A stretch of 13,565 nt of DNA from an uncultured Clostridia bacterium (GTDB taxonomy: Bacteria > Bacillota > Clostridia > Oscillospirales > CAG-272), in contig CANQMJ010000062.1 in the NCBI GenBank assembly GCA_947624945.1, forward strand, positions 1-13,565, given 5' to 3'. Below are positions 13,534-13,565 of this stretch, piece after piece. Numbering within the stretch: the stretch's first letter is position 1; each line of letters starts with the position of its first letter. Below the pieces are notes generated by a model. That model did no database searches, was not told where the DNA came from, and saw nothing but the letters and a program-made list of their open reading frames with translations. Made by a program: the position numbers and the translations under genes.

Positions 13534-13565
13534 ATGACCGAGACTGAGCTTGAACGGAAAGAACG
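13534..13565 (+). CDS. 5' end of a gene cut by the window edge (MTETELERKER...)
   Basis: Eleven codons are visible: M-T-E-T-E-L-E-R-K-E followed by an incomplete Arg/Thr-type codon, behind GGGAG 8 nt upstream and the promoter at 13483. The same promoter-plus-start recurs, degraded, at 1244-1334, so this belongs to a family present in more than one copy nearby. The start resembles those of clostridial Rpn/PD-(D/E)XK nuclease-transposase family proteins, which are multicopy, but that identification is a weak guess from ten residues. Confidence 0.5.
   Translation, partial: MTETELERKE

Noticed and set aside
1..13565. CRISPR arrays, tRNA or rRNA genes, complete insertion sequences
   Set aside because: No regularly spaced repeats, cloverleaf-like segments or intact transposase frames were seen on either strand.

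Overview
The window looks like a piece of a low-to-medium GC Clostridia chromosome, probably a gut Ruminococcaceae/Oscillospiraceae-type bacterium. This rests on the strong GGAGG-type ribosome binding sites, a SpoVT/AbrB-type sporulation regulator start at the right end, and the character of the genes. The genus is inference. TGA is used as a stop in several genes and TGG for tryptophan, so the standard bacterial code applies.

Layout. Left flank (1-1597): a nitroreductase gene killed by two in-frame stops, a minus-strand fragment of an unidentified probable beta-sandwich protein, and a short decayed segment carrying a promoter plus the first codons of a gene whose start recurs at the right edge of the window. 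Centre (1598-12545): one minus-strand operon of 12 tightly packed genes behind a perfect-consensus sigma-A promoter (TTGACA-17-TATAAT). In transcription order these are a polysaccharide pyruvyl transferase, a Wzx-type flippase, a serine-acetyltransferase-like enzyme (frameshifted), an unrecognised SGNH-like protein, an aldo/keto reductase, two tandem hexapeptide acyltransferases, an FrhB/FdhB-type iron-sulfur protein, an FkbH-like HAD protein, an acyl carrier protein, a MaoC-like hydratase and a short-chain dehydrogenase. Right flank (12546-13565): about 350 bp without a convincing gene, an unidentified minus-strand remnant, a SpoVT N-terminus cut off after about 33 residues, and the second promoter-plus-start copy running off the edge.

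How the genes work together (inference from families): the operon appears to build and attach non-sugar groups to a surface glycan and export the lipid-linked unit. FkbH, ACP, MaoC and SDR form an acyl-group module. The acetyltransferases and pyruvyl transferase decorate. The flippase exports. No glycosyltransferase or polymerase is visible, so the sugar backbone would have to be made elsewhere.

The main result of the hunt is three long pure G tracts on the coding strand, in three separate genes of this operon: G12 in the MaoC gene (in frame), G9 in one acyltransferase gene (in frame), and G11 in the serine-acetyltransferase-like gene, where the frame is broken and removing one G restores a full 205-residue protein. 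In the MaoC gene and in the last third of the acetyltransferase any single-base change switches the product off; in the G9 gene it changes only the C-terminal tail. This looks like a slipped-strand contingency system controlling surface-glycan decoration. The main competing explanation is homopolymer sequencing error.
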